The notes under the pieces: model-generated
Databases searched by the model: none
Told to the model about the DNA's origin: nothing
The model's input: only the letters and a program-made list of their open reading frames with translations
DNA from: Tannerella sp.
GTDB taxonomy: Bacteria > Bacteroidota > Bacteroidia > Bacteroidales > Tannerellaceae
Direction: 5' to 3'
Length of the DNA: 37,639 nt
Assembly: GCA_031265585.1 (NCBI GenBank)
Contig: JAISCL010000329.1
Coordinates: forward strand, 1-37,639
Made by a program: the position numbers and the translations under genes
Shown here: positions 14,298 through 23,027 of the stretch, piece after piece
How positions within the stretch are numbered: position 1 is the first letter of the stretch
How the letters are laid out: each line of letters opens with the position of its first letter

Positions 14298-14932
14298 ACG
14301 TATATTTTGTAACAGGCATAGACACAAACACAGGAAAGAGCTATGCAACCGGATACATTGCCCGCCGGTGGAACGAAAAAGGCATCCGCACGATCACCCA
14401 GAAACTGGTACAGACCGGAAACAGCGGCTATTCGGAAGATATCAACCTGCACCGGCAACTGATGCATATCGCTCATACGGAAGAAGACCGGGCCGGACTC
14501 ACGATGCCCGAAATCTTTACCTGTCCGGCATCGCCTCACCTGGCGTCAAAACTGGAGCACCGTCCGATTGATTTTGACCGGATTGACCGGGCCACCCGGA
14601 TATTAAGCCAACGCTACGATGCCGTCCTGCTGGAAGGAGCCGGCGGATTAATGGCGCCACTGACGGAAGACTGTCTGACGGTTGACTATATCAGGGAAAA
14701 ACGATATCCCCTGATCCTGGTCACCTCCGGCCGGCTGGGAAGCATCAATCACACGCTGCTTAGCCTCGAAGCCATAGCCCGGAGAAACCTGAACCTCTAC
14801 ATGGTCGCCTATAACCTCTATCCCGAAACGTCGGATCCGGTCATCCGCAACGACACCCGGCAATTCATAACAAACTACCTGCGCCGCCATTTCCCCGGCA
14901 CCTCTTTAATCGAAATCCCCGTAATGAGTTGA
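14294..14932 (+). CDS. bioD: dethiobiotin synthetase
   Basis: A 212-residue P-loop ATPase that forms the ureido ring of dethiobiotin from DAPA, CO2 and ATP. The P-loop reads TGIDTNTGKSYATG (family consensus GTDTxVGKT), with catalytic residues in TQKLVQTG (Lys37) and VLLEGAGGLMAP. The track frame starting at 14177 is too long; the ATG at 14294 overlaps the bioC stop. It is the last gene of the operon and ends 33 nt from the convergent GH78 gene. No clear hairpin terminator is seen there. Confidence 0.95.
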   Translation: MNVYFVTGIDTNTGKSYATGYIARRWNEKGIRTITQKLVQTGNSGYSEDINLHRQLMHIAHTEEDRAGLTMPEIFTCPASPHLASKLEHRPIDFDRIDRATRILSQRYDAVLLEGAGGLMAPLTEDCLTVDYIREKRYPLILVTSGRLGSINHTLLSLEAIARRNLNLYMVAYNLYPETSDPVIRNDTRQFITNYLRRHFPGTSLIEIPVMS

Positions 14933-14965
14933 AAAATGTGTATAGTTTTTTTAGGACGTGACAGT

Positions 14966-17695
14966 TTATTCTTTTACCGTGATTTGGTATGTCCCGGATG
15001 GCAGATGATGAGATGAGGGGCTGTTATCTATGACTACACTGTTCAGTTTTGTTTCTTTTCCGCGAGGAATGATGACCTGTCCGGAGGTATTGGGAGGTAT
15101 TGTAACAGTCCAGTAGAGAGATCCGTTTTCTTTTTTCCAGTCGCTTGATGCCGGCCCGTATGGTGTTTCGATTGTCCCTTTTGCCCATGAGAGGCGGCGG
15201 GTCATGGTGGGTTCGAAACGGATCACTTTATATCCTGCTTTTTCGGGACGTATTCCTGCAATGTCTTCGTAAAACCATGCGTCATAAACACCCTGCATCG
15301 GATGATTGAGGGAGCTTGCACCTTCGACGCATACCTTTTCGCTTGCTTCCGATACCGGGAGGATCTCCCACAGGGTGGTAGCGCCGGCATGCTCCCACAT
15401 ATAGGCAAAACTGTACTCCCCAGTTTTGGTAAAGACCTCAAAGGCCGTTTTATCATTTCCGTATCTTGAGAGGGCCTGTCCGATGCGCCCTAATCCGAAG
15501 ATGCCGGTATGTATGAAATCATGGTGTTTTTTTATTTCTCCTACGGTGGCGTCGGAAATCGCGTTTCCGCTGTTTTCCGGAAACAGTCCGTATGCCAGCG
15601 CCATGGCGTTAGCGGTCTGGCTTCCGAACGTGTTGTTTTCAGTGTCGTAAAATTCCCGGATGAATGCCTTTTTTAATCTGTTTGCCAATGCCTCGTATGT
15701 TGCAGCATCCTCCTTTTTATTCAGGACATCAGCCGCTTTTGACACTGTTTCCGCATCCAGATAATGGAACACAGACGAACTGAGCGGGATGGGACAGTCT
15801 ATTTCCTTATTACCCCCCGGGGGGCACCAGTCTCCCAGCCCGTAGGGTACAATATCATTTTCCGTCAGCGCCTGTATATGTTCCACCCATTGTTTCATTT
15901 CATCATAATATAATTCAAGCGCTTCCTTATTGCCATAATACAAATATACATACCAGGGTAACTGTACAACCGCCGTACCCCAGTCCGGAGAGGCTACACC
16001 GCACAGGCGTTTTCCCGGTGATATCATGAACGGAATGCCGGGCTGTTTATCGGCAAAATAAAATTCGTTGTTATGCAGTTTCTGGTGAAGTGTATTTTCA
16101 AGAAATACGGAAGAACTGGAATGTATATCGGCAAGATATTTCATCCAGAACAGGTTCAGGTCAAAATTAAGATTCTCGAACGGGGCGACGGCATGGGCGT
16201 CGCCAAGCCATCCGCAACGCTCGCGGTGCGGACAGTCGGTCGGTATCCCGTGCGTGTTACCCAGCATGGTACGTATCGCCATTTCATGAAGGCGGTTGAT
16301 CTGTCCGTCCGAACATTCAAACGAACCCTGCCTTTTCACATCATTGTGAACCGGGGCTGTTCCGATCCAGGATAATTCCGGTTTTGTAGCCATTCCCGAT
16401 AATTCAAGATAGCGGTACCCGTGATACGTAAACCGCGGCGTCCATCTTTCCGTACCTTCTCCGGAGCATATATACCCGTCCGTTTGTACGACATTTGTCG
16501 CGAAGACGCCCGTAGTGGCGTAATTTATTGATCTGTCATCATTCAACAGTTCACCCATTCTCATTTTAAGATATGTTCCCCCGGGTTGCCGTACCGTAAG
16601 AACCGGAACGCCCGCCACATTTACCCCGAAATCGAAGATCCAGTTACCTTCCCGATCCTGCCACATGTCAACCGCCTCAATCACCTTTTGCAGGCGTATG
16701 GGAGGCATCAGTTGCGGATACAATTCCTTCGGAATATTCTCGCCCGAAGCCATAACGGCCTTCTTCCAGTTACTGCAATCGGAAGATGCTTCCGACCAGT
16801 TTTTAATTTCCCTGTTTGCATCATACGTTTCACCGGCATATATATTTGTGCCGGTCACCGGGCCTGTCGTCCATTGCCATGAATCATCCGTTGCAATGGT
16901 CTCTCTTGTCCCGTTTTCATACATGATTTCCAGTTGCATCAGGACGATGGGCTTACCGTAGCCAAACCCTTTTCCCCATACAATATCCTGGTTGTACCAG
17001 CCGTTCCCGATCATTATCCCGATACAGTTGTCACCTTTCCGGAGCTGTTGTGTCACGTCAAAAGCGCTGTATAACGCATACTGTTCATAATTCGTCTGCG
17101 CCGGGTCGAGTATGCGGGTCGAGTCAATGCGCGCACCGTTAATAAATAAATCGCTGCATCCCAATCCGGAAAGATAAGCGACCGCCCGCTCTATCCGGTT
17201 CCCGGCATGAAACGTTTTCCTGAAATAAGGCATTGGCATATTATCCTCCCATTCTGCCGTAATCCACCGGGCCTTCCAGTTCTCTTTCGCCGGACCCGGG
17301 CCTACTGAGAAACAGGCCGGTTTACTCCACGGGGTCATCTTCCTTTCTCCATCCCGGATACGTACGCGCCACCAGTATAAATGCCCGGGGTGAAATGCCG
17401 AATTTTCAGGTTCTATGCCCAGTTGCGCCTCACCTTCTTTTTCTCCGGAAGACCAGACGTCGGCCTTCCCCTTTTCGAGCGCCTCCCTGGATGAGGCAAC
17501 CTCTATCTCCCAAGCTGTCTGTATCACGTTTTGAGCATCCGATTTTATTTGCCAGCCGAATGTAGCTTTGTCAACGCATACCGGATTCTCCAGGTTGCGG
17601 CACTGAACAGATGATATGTATGTGTTTGGACTTTTACCGGTACAGGACAAAAAAACGGTCATACAGAATAACATTGCGGAAAAAGAATATTTCAT
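14966..17695 (-). CDS. alpha-L-rhamnosidase (GH78), lipoprotein
   Basis: A 909-residue protein with a lipoprotein signal peptide (MKYSFSAMLFCMTVFLSCTG), so it is probably anchored in a membrane facing the periplasm or surface. The order fits multi-domain bacterial GH78: an N-terminal fibronectin-like domain, the N-domain with ARWITAEW, PYFRKTF and YLSGLGCSDLFING, an alpha/alpha-barrel with TDCPHRERCGWLGDAH and NLFWMKYLADIH, then EHAGATTLWEILP and a C-terminal beta domain (GIRPEKAGYKVIRFEP). The Glu of HRERCGW and the Glu of TTLWE are the likely acid and base. It releases terminal L-rhamnose from plant or bacterial glycans. It follows the MFS gene by 28 nt and is probably co-transcribed with it. 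Confidence 0.93.
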   Translation of the reverse strand: MKYSFSAMLFCMTVFLSCTGKSPNTYISSVQCRNLENPVCVDKATFGWQIKSDAQNVIQTAWEIEVASSREALEKGKADVWSSGEKEGEAQLGIEPENSAFHPGHLYWWRVRIRDGERKMTPWSKPACFSVGPGPAKENWKARWITAEWEDNMPMPYFRKTFHAGNRIERAVAYLSGLGCSDLFINGARIDSTRILDPAQTNYEQYALYSAFDVTQQLRKGDNCIGIMIGNGWYNQDIVWGKGFGYGKPIVLMQLEIMYENGTRETIATDDSWQWTTGPVTGTNIYAGETYDANREIKNWSEASSDCSNWKKAVMASGENIPKELYPQLMPPIRLQKVIEAVDMWQDREGNWIFDFGVNVAGVPVLTVRQPGGTYLKMRMGELLNDDRSINYATTGVFATNVVQTDGYICSGEGTERWTPRFTYHGYRYLELSGMATKPELSWIGTAPVHNDVKRQGSFECSDGQINRLHEMAIRTMLGNTHGIPTDCPHRERCGWLGDAHAVAPFENLNFDLNLFWMKYLADIHSSSSVFLENTLHQKLHNNEFYFADKQPGIPFMISPGKRLCGVASPDWGTAVVQLPWYVYLYYGNKEALELYYDEMKQWVEHIQALTENDIVPYGLGDWCPPGGNKEIDCPIPLSSSVFHYLDAETVSKAADVLNKKEDAATYEALANRLKKAFIREFYDTENNTFGSQTANAMALAYGLFPENSGNAISDATVGEIKKHHDFIHTGIFGLGRIGQALSRYGNDKTAFEVFTKTGEYSFAYMWEHAGATTLWEILPVSEASEKVCVEGASSLNHPMQGVYDAWFYEDIAGIRPEKAGYKVIRFEPTMTRRLSWAKGTIETPYGPASSDWKKENGSLYWTVTIPPNTSGQVIIPRGKETKLNSVVIDNSPSSHHLPSGTYQITVKE

Positions 17696-17723
17696 TGTGT
17701 TATATCAGGTAAAGGGTTTATAA

Positions 17724-19070
17724 TTACTTCATATTTGGTTTTTCCAGTCCATAGCCTTTCGTCTTATCCTCACGTTTGAGCAATAAAGCCGTAAACAGCG
17801 CCAGGATTCCGAAGCAGGTAAAAATGATCATGGGAAGCGTGTAGTCATAGCGGGTCGTACCGCCTTCCGTTATTGTACAATAATGATCCAACACCCAGCC
17901 GATCAGTAACGGCACAAGGCTTAATCCTATATTTTGCACCCAGAATATCAGCGCGTATGCCGTACCCAGTTTATTTTCCGGTATAATTTTAGGAACGGAA
18001 GGCCACATGGCGGAAGGAACCAGCGAAAATGCAATCCCCAGCAATACCATAAGGAGCGAGGCAAACCACCATATATTCAATACCGGCAGGGAGAACAGGG
18101 CATGTATAACAATCAGCAGGGCCGCACCTGTAACCATGATTGTCGCTCCTTTTCCTTTTCTATCATAAAGCCCTCCGAAAAGAGGCGTTAGCAGAATCGT
18201 GCCAAAAGGCAGTATCGCCGGGATATTGCCTGCCAGCTCGGGTGCGACGTTGTATTTATTAATCATTAAAGAGGTTGCATATTTGAGGAACGGGAATACG
18301 GCCGAGTAAAATAAAACACAAAGCATGGCGATCAGCCAAAAACCTTTATTGGTGATAATGAATCTTATATCTTTTAACCGGAAGGGTTCTTCCTTTTCTT
18401 TTTCCGATGCTGAGACCGAAGCATCCAGCCTGCGGTCCATTACGCAAAATACAAGATAGGCAATCAGTCCGATACACAAAGCTCCCAGTCCGAATAAGAT
18501 CGGAGCGGACAGGCTATGAAAATGTTTGGCCAAAGGGATTGTGGTCGACATGGCAAGGGCTGTTCCCAACCGGGCCACGGCGACCTGGATGCCCATTGCC
18601 AGCGCCATTTCATGTCCCTTGAACCAGCGTGCAATTACTTTCGTAACTGTGATGCCGGCCGATTCAATACCCAGGGCAAAGATTGCAAATCCGATACTGG
18701 CGAAGAACACCTGCGTCCTCAGCCCGAAAATTTCTCCGTCAAAAGGTTGTGAGACGGCATAATACTTTAATCCGCATCCGGCAATCATCAGCAGGCAGGC
18801 GCCTGTTCCTGTCATGCGCGCTCCCAGTTTATCCAGGATCATACCACTGAAAATCAACATAAAAAGGAAGACGTTGAGCCAGCCGTATGCCATATTGAAG
18901 ATACCGTATTCGGTCGGTGTCCAGCTAAATTCGTCTTTTAACAGTTCCATCAGCGGCGCCATCACGTCGGTTATGAAATAACCGCAAAACATCGTAAAGG
19001 CAACAACAATTAATACGGTCCACCGTGCAGCCGGTGAATCGTTCAGTTTCTTTTGTAAAGCTTTTGTCAT
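17724..19070 (-). CDS. MFS transporter (MFSD1-like)
   Basis: A 448-residue inner-membrane protein with about twelve hydrophobic segments. The N-terminal half has FTMFCGYFITDVMAPLMELL, FSGMILDKLGAR (motif A-like) and VIARWFKGHEMALAMGI. The C-terminal half has LTPLFGGLYDRKGKGATIM and LGTAYALIFWVQNIGLSLVP. The pattern resembles bacterial relatives of MFSD1, whose animal member carries dipeptides; the substrate here is unknown. Because it lies between folC and an alpha-rhamnosidase, import of a sugar or rhamnose-bearing product is an alternative. The folC stop is only 9 nt upstream of its start. Confidence 0.75.
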   Translation of the reverse strand: MTKALQKKLNDSPAARWTVLIVVAFTMFCGYFITDVMAPLMELLKDEFSWTPTEYGIFNMAYGWLNVFLFMLIFSGMILDKLGARMTGTGACLLMIAGCGLKYYAVSQPFDGEIFGLRTQVFFASIGFAIFALGIESAGITVTKVIARWFKGHEMALAMGIQVAVARLGTALAMSTTIPLAKHFHSLSAPILFGLGALCIGLIAYLVFCVMDRRLDASVSASEKEKEEPFRLKDIRFIITNKGFWLIAMLCVLFYSAVFPFLKYATSLMINKYNVAPELAGNIPAILPFGTILLTPLFGGLYDRKGKGATIMVTGAALLIVIHALFSLPVLNIWWFASLLMVLLGIAFSLVPSAMWPSVPKIIPENKLGTAYALIFWVQNIGLSLVPLLIGWVLDHYCTITEGGTTRYDYTLPMIIFTCFGILALFTALLLKREDKTKGYGLEKPNMK

Positions 19071-19079
19071 AATGATTAT

Positions 19080-20390
19080 TTATTTGATTGCATCCGGAAA
19101 CAGTGACAGCGCTTCTCCTACAACGAAAGCGCTTCCGCCTACAAATATACAATCTTTTTCCGAAGCCCGTTTCATTGCTTCGGAAACAGCATCTTTTACA
19201 TTATGAAAAATTTTGCCTTTAAGTTCGTGTTTTTCTCCTGTTTTTGCCACTTCTCTGGCAGGCGTGGCCCTTTCTCCGGATGCTTGTGTAAAATAATAGG
19301 TGGCATTGGGGGGCATTAACGCCAAAATACCGTCAACGTCCTTATCTTTGGATATACCGATTACCATGTGCAGCTTTTCATGCAGCCTTGCTTCATTGAG
19401 CAGCATTTTGGAGGTGTTTGTTTTCCACGCACCCGTATTGTGACCTATGTCGCATATTATTTTAGGTGCGGACTGTACTTCCTGCCAGCGTCCCATCAGT
19501 CCGGTCAGCTCCGTTACATGCGAGAATGCATCCCGGATACCTGCAAGCCGTATTTGCGAACCTGCATTCGAAAATATTCTCATGGCGGACAGCACAATCT
19601 GGGCATTCGTTTTTTGTGCCGGCCCCTTCAGTTCACCTTTCAGAACGCCGTAGTTTGCAGATTCGAAAATCCATGAACCGTCGACTTGCATTTCGGCATA
19701 CCGGATTGTATCCGTTTCCGTTGCAAAAGTAATGGGAGCGGATACCTCAAAGGCTTTGGAGATGAAGAACTGCCTCAATTCGTCATTGTCCAGTTCGCCT
19801 ACGATAACCGGGACGCCGCGTTTTATGATTCCGGCCTTCTCCGCAGCTATTTCTACCAGTGAATTTCCGAGATATTGCGTATGGTCAAGGCTGATGCTTG
19901 TTATGATACTCAACATGGGTTGCATAATATTTGTGCTGTCAAGCCTTCCCCCCATCCCGGTTTCTATGATCGCGTAAGCAACTTTTTTATGCCTGAAATA
20001 ATCAAGGGCCAGCGCGGATGTCAATTCAAAAAACGAAGGTTTTTCCCTTTCTATAAATTTGATGTTTTTTCCGACATAGTCGATTACGTACTGTTTTGTT
20101 ATGGGACGTCCATCAACACGTATGCGCTCCCTGAAATCAACAAGATGCGGTGATGTATACAGGCCGACTTTATGTCCCACACCCTGGATTACTGCTGCAA
20201 GCAGATGGGCGACCGAACCTTTGCCGTTTGTTCCCGCAATATGTATGGTCTTATACCTTTTATGCGGATTCCCGGCCAGGTCATCTAACGCAATACTCCG
20301 TTCCAGACCGGGCTTATACGCCCTTGAACCCATCTTGTGAAAAGCAGGAGTTCGGTCATAGAGATAATCTAATGTTTCTTCGTAATTCAT
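19080..20390 (-). CDS. folC: folylpolyglutamate synthase / dihydrofolate synthase
   Basis: A 436-residue Mur-ligase-type enzyme that adds glutamate to dihydropteroate and folates. The ATP loop is HIAGTNGKGSVAHLLA (about 50-65), followed by GLYTSPHLVDFRERIRVDG. The second signature is YAIIETGMGGRLDSTN with LDHTQYLG, and the C-terminal part has DIGHNTGAWK and VGGSAFVVGEAL. The length fits the bifunctional bacterial type. It appears to head the folC-MFS-GH78 transcript, with a -7 box in the AT-rich gap before it. Confidence 0.94.
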   Translation of the reverse strand: MNYEETLDYLYDRTPAFHKMGSRAYKPGLERSIALDDLAGNPHKRYKTIHIAGTNGKGSVAHLLAAVIQGVGHKVGLYTSPHLVDFRERIRVDGRPITKQYVIDYVGKNIKFIEREKPSFFELTSALALDYFRHKKVAYAIIETGMGGRLDSTNIMQPMLSIITSISLDHTQYLGNSLVEIAAEKAGIIKRGVPVIVGELDNDELRQFFISKAFEVSAPITFATETDTIRYAEMQVDGSWIFESANYGVLKGELKGPAQKTNAQIVLSAMRIFSNAGSQIRLAGIRDAFSHVTELTGLMGRWQEVQSAPKIICDIGHNTGAWKTNTSKMLLNEARLHEKLHMVIGISKDKDVDGILALMPPNATYYFTQASGERATPAREVAKTGEKHELKGKIFHNVKDAVSEAMKRASEKDCIFVGGSAFVVGEALSLFPDAIK

Positions 20391-20681
20391 AATTTTTTAA
20401 AAAAGCTCGTAAAAAAATAGTTTTTTCATCAGTATTCAACTGTAATTCGCGTGCAAAATTACACTATTAATTCAAATTTGTTTTCACAAAAAAAACTAAA
20501 AAAATGAAATTGCGAAGATTATTGACTAAATCTAACAGTTTTAACATTTTACCCCTCTCTTTTTTAACGGATTTTCAGGCTATTTTTGAATAATACGGTT
20601 TTATTTACCCATTATTTATGATAATTGAAAAGAAAGTCGTTCCTTTGCAACATTGAATGTTTAAATTTAAATGATACGGAT
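20391..20681. other. AT-rich divergent regulatory region between folC and phoH
   Basis: About 290 bp without a gene. On the minus strand TAATTTTG (20454-20461) is a good -7 box for folC, leaving a leader of about 55-60 nt. On the plus strand TTCCTTTG (20639-20646) is a weaker candidate for phoH. No clear -33 elements are seen. The rest is AT-rich with no repeat I can support. Confidence 0.5.
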
Positions 20682-22019
20682 ATGGGATTGAAGAAAAATT
20701 TTGTACTTGACACCAATGTGATGCTGCATGATTTTGACTGTTTGTCGAATTTTGAAGACAATGATGTGTATATACCGATTACGGCGCTTGTCGAACTGGA
20801 TAAATTTAAGAAGGGAAGCGAACAGATCAATTACAATGCGCGTGAATTTGTACGCAGGCTGGATGCGTTAACCTCGGCTGATTTCTGTTTAAAAGGAGCC
20901 TCTTTAGGGGAAGGGAAAGGAATACTCTATGTCATCACCGGCACAACGTATCATGAGAAAGTAGCCGCTTCTTTCCCGGAACGTATACCGGATCACCGTA
21001 TTCTTTCGTGTGCCATGACGGTTTCGGATCTGTATCCGGAAATAAAGACAATCCTTGTCACAAAAGACATCAATATGCGTATGAAAGCGCGTTCCCTCGG
21101 CATTCCGGTTGAGGATTACAATAAGGACAAGGTTCAAAATATCAATATCTTTGAGAAGGCGGAAGAAGTATATACAGGTATTGACAGTTCATTTATCGAC
21201 AGTATTTATGCAAAACCGGAAGGAGTGGCGATCGAAACATTCAGAGAAAAATATCCCCGGATAGAACTGACTCCCAATGACTGTTTTGTACTAGAAAGCG
21301 AACGGAACAGCGTACTGGCCCGATACAATCCGTTTGCGGAATCGGTAAGGAAGATAGAGAAAGGAACTTCAAATTACGGCATTCAGGCGCGCAATATCGA
21401 ACAGAAGTTTGCCCTGGAGATCCTGAACGATCCGGCTATAAGATTAGTAGGTATAACCGGAAAAGCCGGGACCGGCAAAACCCTGCTTGCCCTTGCTTCC
21501 GCATTGAAACAGTCCAAACTCTATAAACAGATATTACTTGCCCGTCCGATTGTTGCGCTGGCAAATCAGAGTATCGGTTTTCTCCCCGGAAACGAAAAGG
21601 AGAAGGTGACGCCTTACATGCAGCCGCTGTTTGACAATCTGAACGTGATAAAAGGCCAGTTCCCGGTCAATAGCCTGGAGGCCCGGAATATTGACGAGAT
21701 GCAAAAAAACAACCAGCTGGTTATCGAAGCGCTGGCCTTTATCCGTGGACGGAGCCTGGCGGAAACATTCTGTATCGTTGATGAAGCGCAGAATCTGACG
21801 CCTCACGAAATCAAAACGATCATTACCCGTACGGGCGAAGGTACGAAGATGGTGTTTACAGGAGATATCCAGCAGATTGATTCACCTTATCTTGATATGC
21901 AGAGCAACGGACTCGCTTATATGGTGGATAAAATGAAAGGACAGAAGCTCTTTGCCCATGTTAACCTTGTGAAGGGCGAACGCAGCGAACTGGCCGAACT
22001 GGCTGCTGACCTGCTTTAA
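20682..22019 (+). CDS. PhoH-like ATPase with N-terminal PIN domain
   Basis: A 445-residue cytoplasmic protein. Residues 1-140 are a PIN-type nuclease domain: NFVLDTNVMLHD (Asp10), ALVELDKFK (acidic), PDHRILSCA and VTKDINMRMKA. The C-terminal half is the PhoH ATPase, with Walker A GITGKAGTGKTLLALA (about 258-273), LARPIVAL, IGFLPGNEKEKV and Walker B FCIVDEAQN. This is the PIN-PhoH architecture, proposed to act as an RNA helicase-nuclease. The track starts 19 codons early at a TTG; the ATG at 20682 begins the PIN domain properly. It is followed by the oxidoreductase gene after 18 nt. Confidence 0.9.
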   Translation: MGLKKNFVLDTNVMLHDFDCLSNFEDNDVYIPITALVELDKFKKGSEQINYNAREFVRRLDALTSADFCLKGASLGEGKGILYVITGTTYHEKVAASFPERIPDHRILSCAMTVSDLYPEIKTILVTKDINMRMKARSLGIPVEDYNKDKVQNINIFEKAEEVYTGIDSSFIDSIYAKPEGVAIETFREKYPRIELTPNDCFVLESERNSVLARYNPFAESVRKIEKGTSNYGIQARNIEQKFALEILNDPAIRLVGITGKAGTGKTLLALASALKQSKLYKQILLARPIVALANQSIGFLPGNEKEKVTPYMQPLFDNLNVIKGQFPVNSLEARNIDEMQKNNQLVIEALAFIRGRSLAETFCIVDEAQNLTPHEIKTIITRTGEGTKMVFTGDIQQIDSPYLDMQSNGLAYMVDKMKGQKLFAHVNLVKGERSELAELAADLL

Positions 22020-22037
22020 TACCAATCAAAAAACAGG

Positions 22038-23027
22038 ATGGAGAAATTGCGTGTAGCCGTCATCGGATTCGGTTTTATGGGAAAAACCCATGCCCGGAAT
22101 ATTCTTAACAGCAACCGGATGGAATTAACCGCTATTGTAGATAACCGGATTGATTCCATCAGTCAGGTCTCCGGAAATATTGACACCGGGGAGATCCCTC
22201 CGGAAATACTGGCCGGGATCAGTAAGTATGACAACGTGGATACCTGCTTTGCCGAAGCGTTGCCAGATGCCGTATTTGTCTGTGTGCATACATTCTCACA
22301 TTATGAAATTGCGATAAAAGCGCTAAAGCAGGGGCTTCATGTATTTATTGAAAAGCCGTTCGTTCTTAACGTGGAAGAAGGCGAGCGGTTGATTGCCGAA
22401 GCAAAGAATCGGAACCTGAAACTGTCCGTAGGACATGTCGTACGCTATATGCCGGCTTACGTAAAACTGCATGAACTGTACCGCAATCAGACATACGGCA
22501 AGCTGAAGTCTGTTTCCATGACCCGTTTTTCAGGCATCCCGGGCTGGGGAGAATGGGACAGGCTCCGGAAGGATTTTGGATCTTCGGGCGGCGGTTTATT
22601 CGACCTGGTAATCCATGATATAGATTTTCTTCACTATATGTTGGGGATGCCTGACAGGGTTGAATCAAAGACTGTTCCCGGCATGTTAAGCAACCATGAT
22701 TACGTGTCCGCCTACTGGTATTATAACCGTCACGATGCTTTTGTAAAAGTAGAAGGCGGGCTTACCTTTCACCGTAAATTTCCATTTGAAGCTGCCTTCA
22801 GGGTTTCTTTTGAAGATGCTTCCGCCGTCTGGTCTTCATCTTCCGGTCGTGAGATGAAAATTGCAGATAACGGGACTCTTCAAACCATAGCATTGGAAGA
22901 TGCAAAAGAGGGATACGTAACAGAGGCCGAGCAGTTTGCCGCTTCAATTATAAATAATGACAACCTCGCATGTACGGCAGAATCCGCTCTCAATACCGTG
23001 AAGTTATGCTATAAACACATCATTTAA
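22038..23027 (+). CDS. Gfo/Idh/MocA family oxidoreductase
   Basis: A 329-residue NAD(P)-dependent enzyme. The Rossmann motif is RVAVIGFGFMGKTHARNIL at the N-terminus. HVFIEKPFVLNVEEGERL carries the EKP motif, with the catalytic Lys, and GGGLFDLVIHDIDFLHYMLG has the conserved HD pair in the C-terminal beta-sheet domain. These enzymes oxidise or reduce sugar-like hydroxyls; the substrate is not evident. It follows phoH in what looks like one transcript. Its last 8 nt overlap the tail of the convergent radical SAM gene. Confidence 0.88.
   Translation: MEKLRVAVIGFGFMGKTHARNILNSNRMELTAIVDNRIDSISQVSGNIDTGEIPPEILAGISKYDNVDTCFAEALPDAVFVCVHTFSHYEIAIKALKQGLHVFIEKPFVLNVEEGERLIAEAKNRNLKLSVGHVVRYMPAYVKLHELYRNQTYGKLKSVSMTRFSGIPGWGEWDRLRKDFGSSGGGLFDLVIHDIDFLHYMLGMPDRVESKTVPGMLSNHDYVSAYWYYNRHDAFVKVEGGLTFHRKFPFEAAFRVSFEDASAVWSSSSGREMKIADNGTLQTIALEDAKEGYVTEAEQFAASIINNDNLACTAESALNTVKLCYKHII

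Noticed and set aside
13524-14348. 274-aa minus-strand ORF opposite bioC/bioD
   Set aside because: Shadow of overlapping biotin genes; no promoter or recognisable domain.
23020-23027. 8-bp tail-to-tail overlap of the oxidoreductase and radical SAM genes
   Set aside because: Common for convergent genes and not evidence for special regulation.
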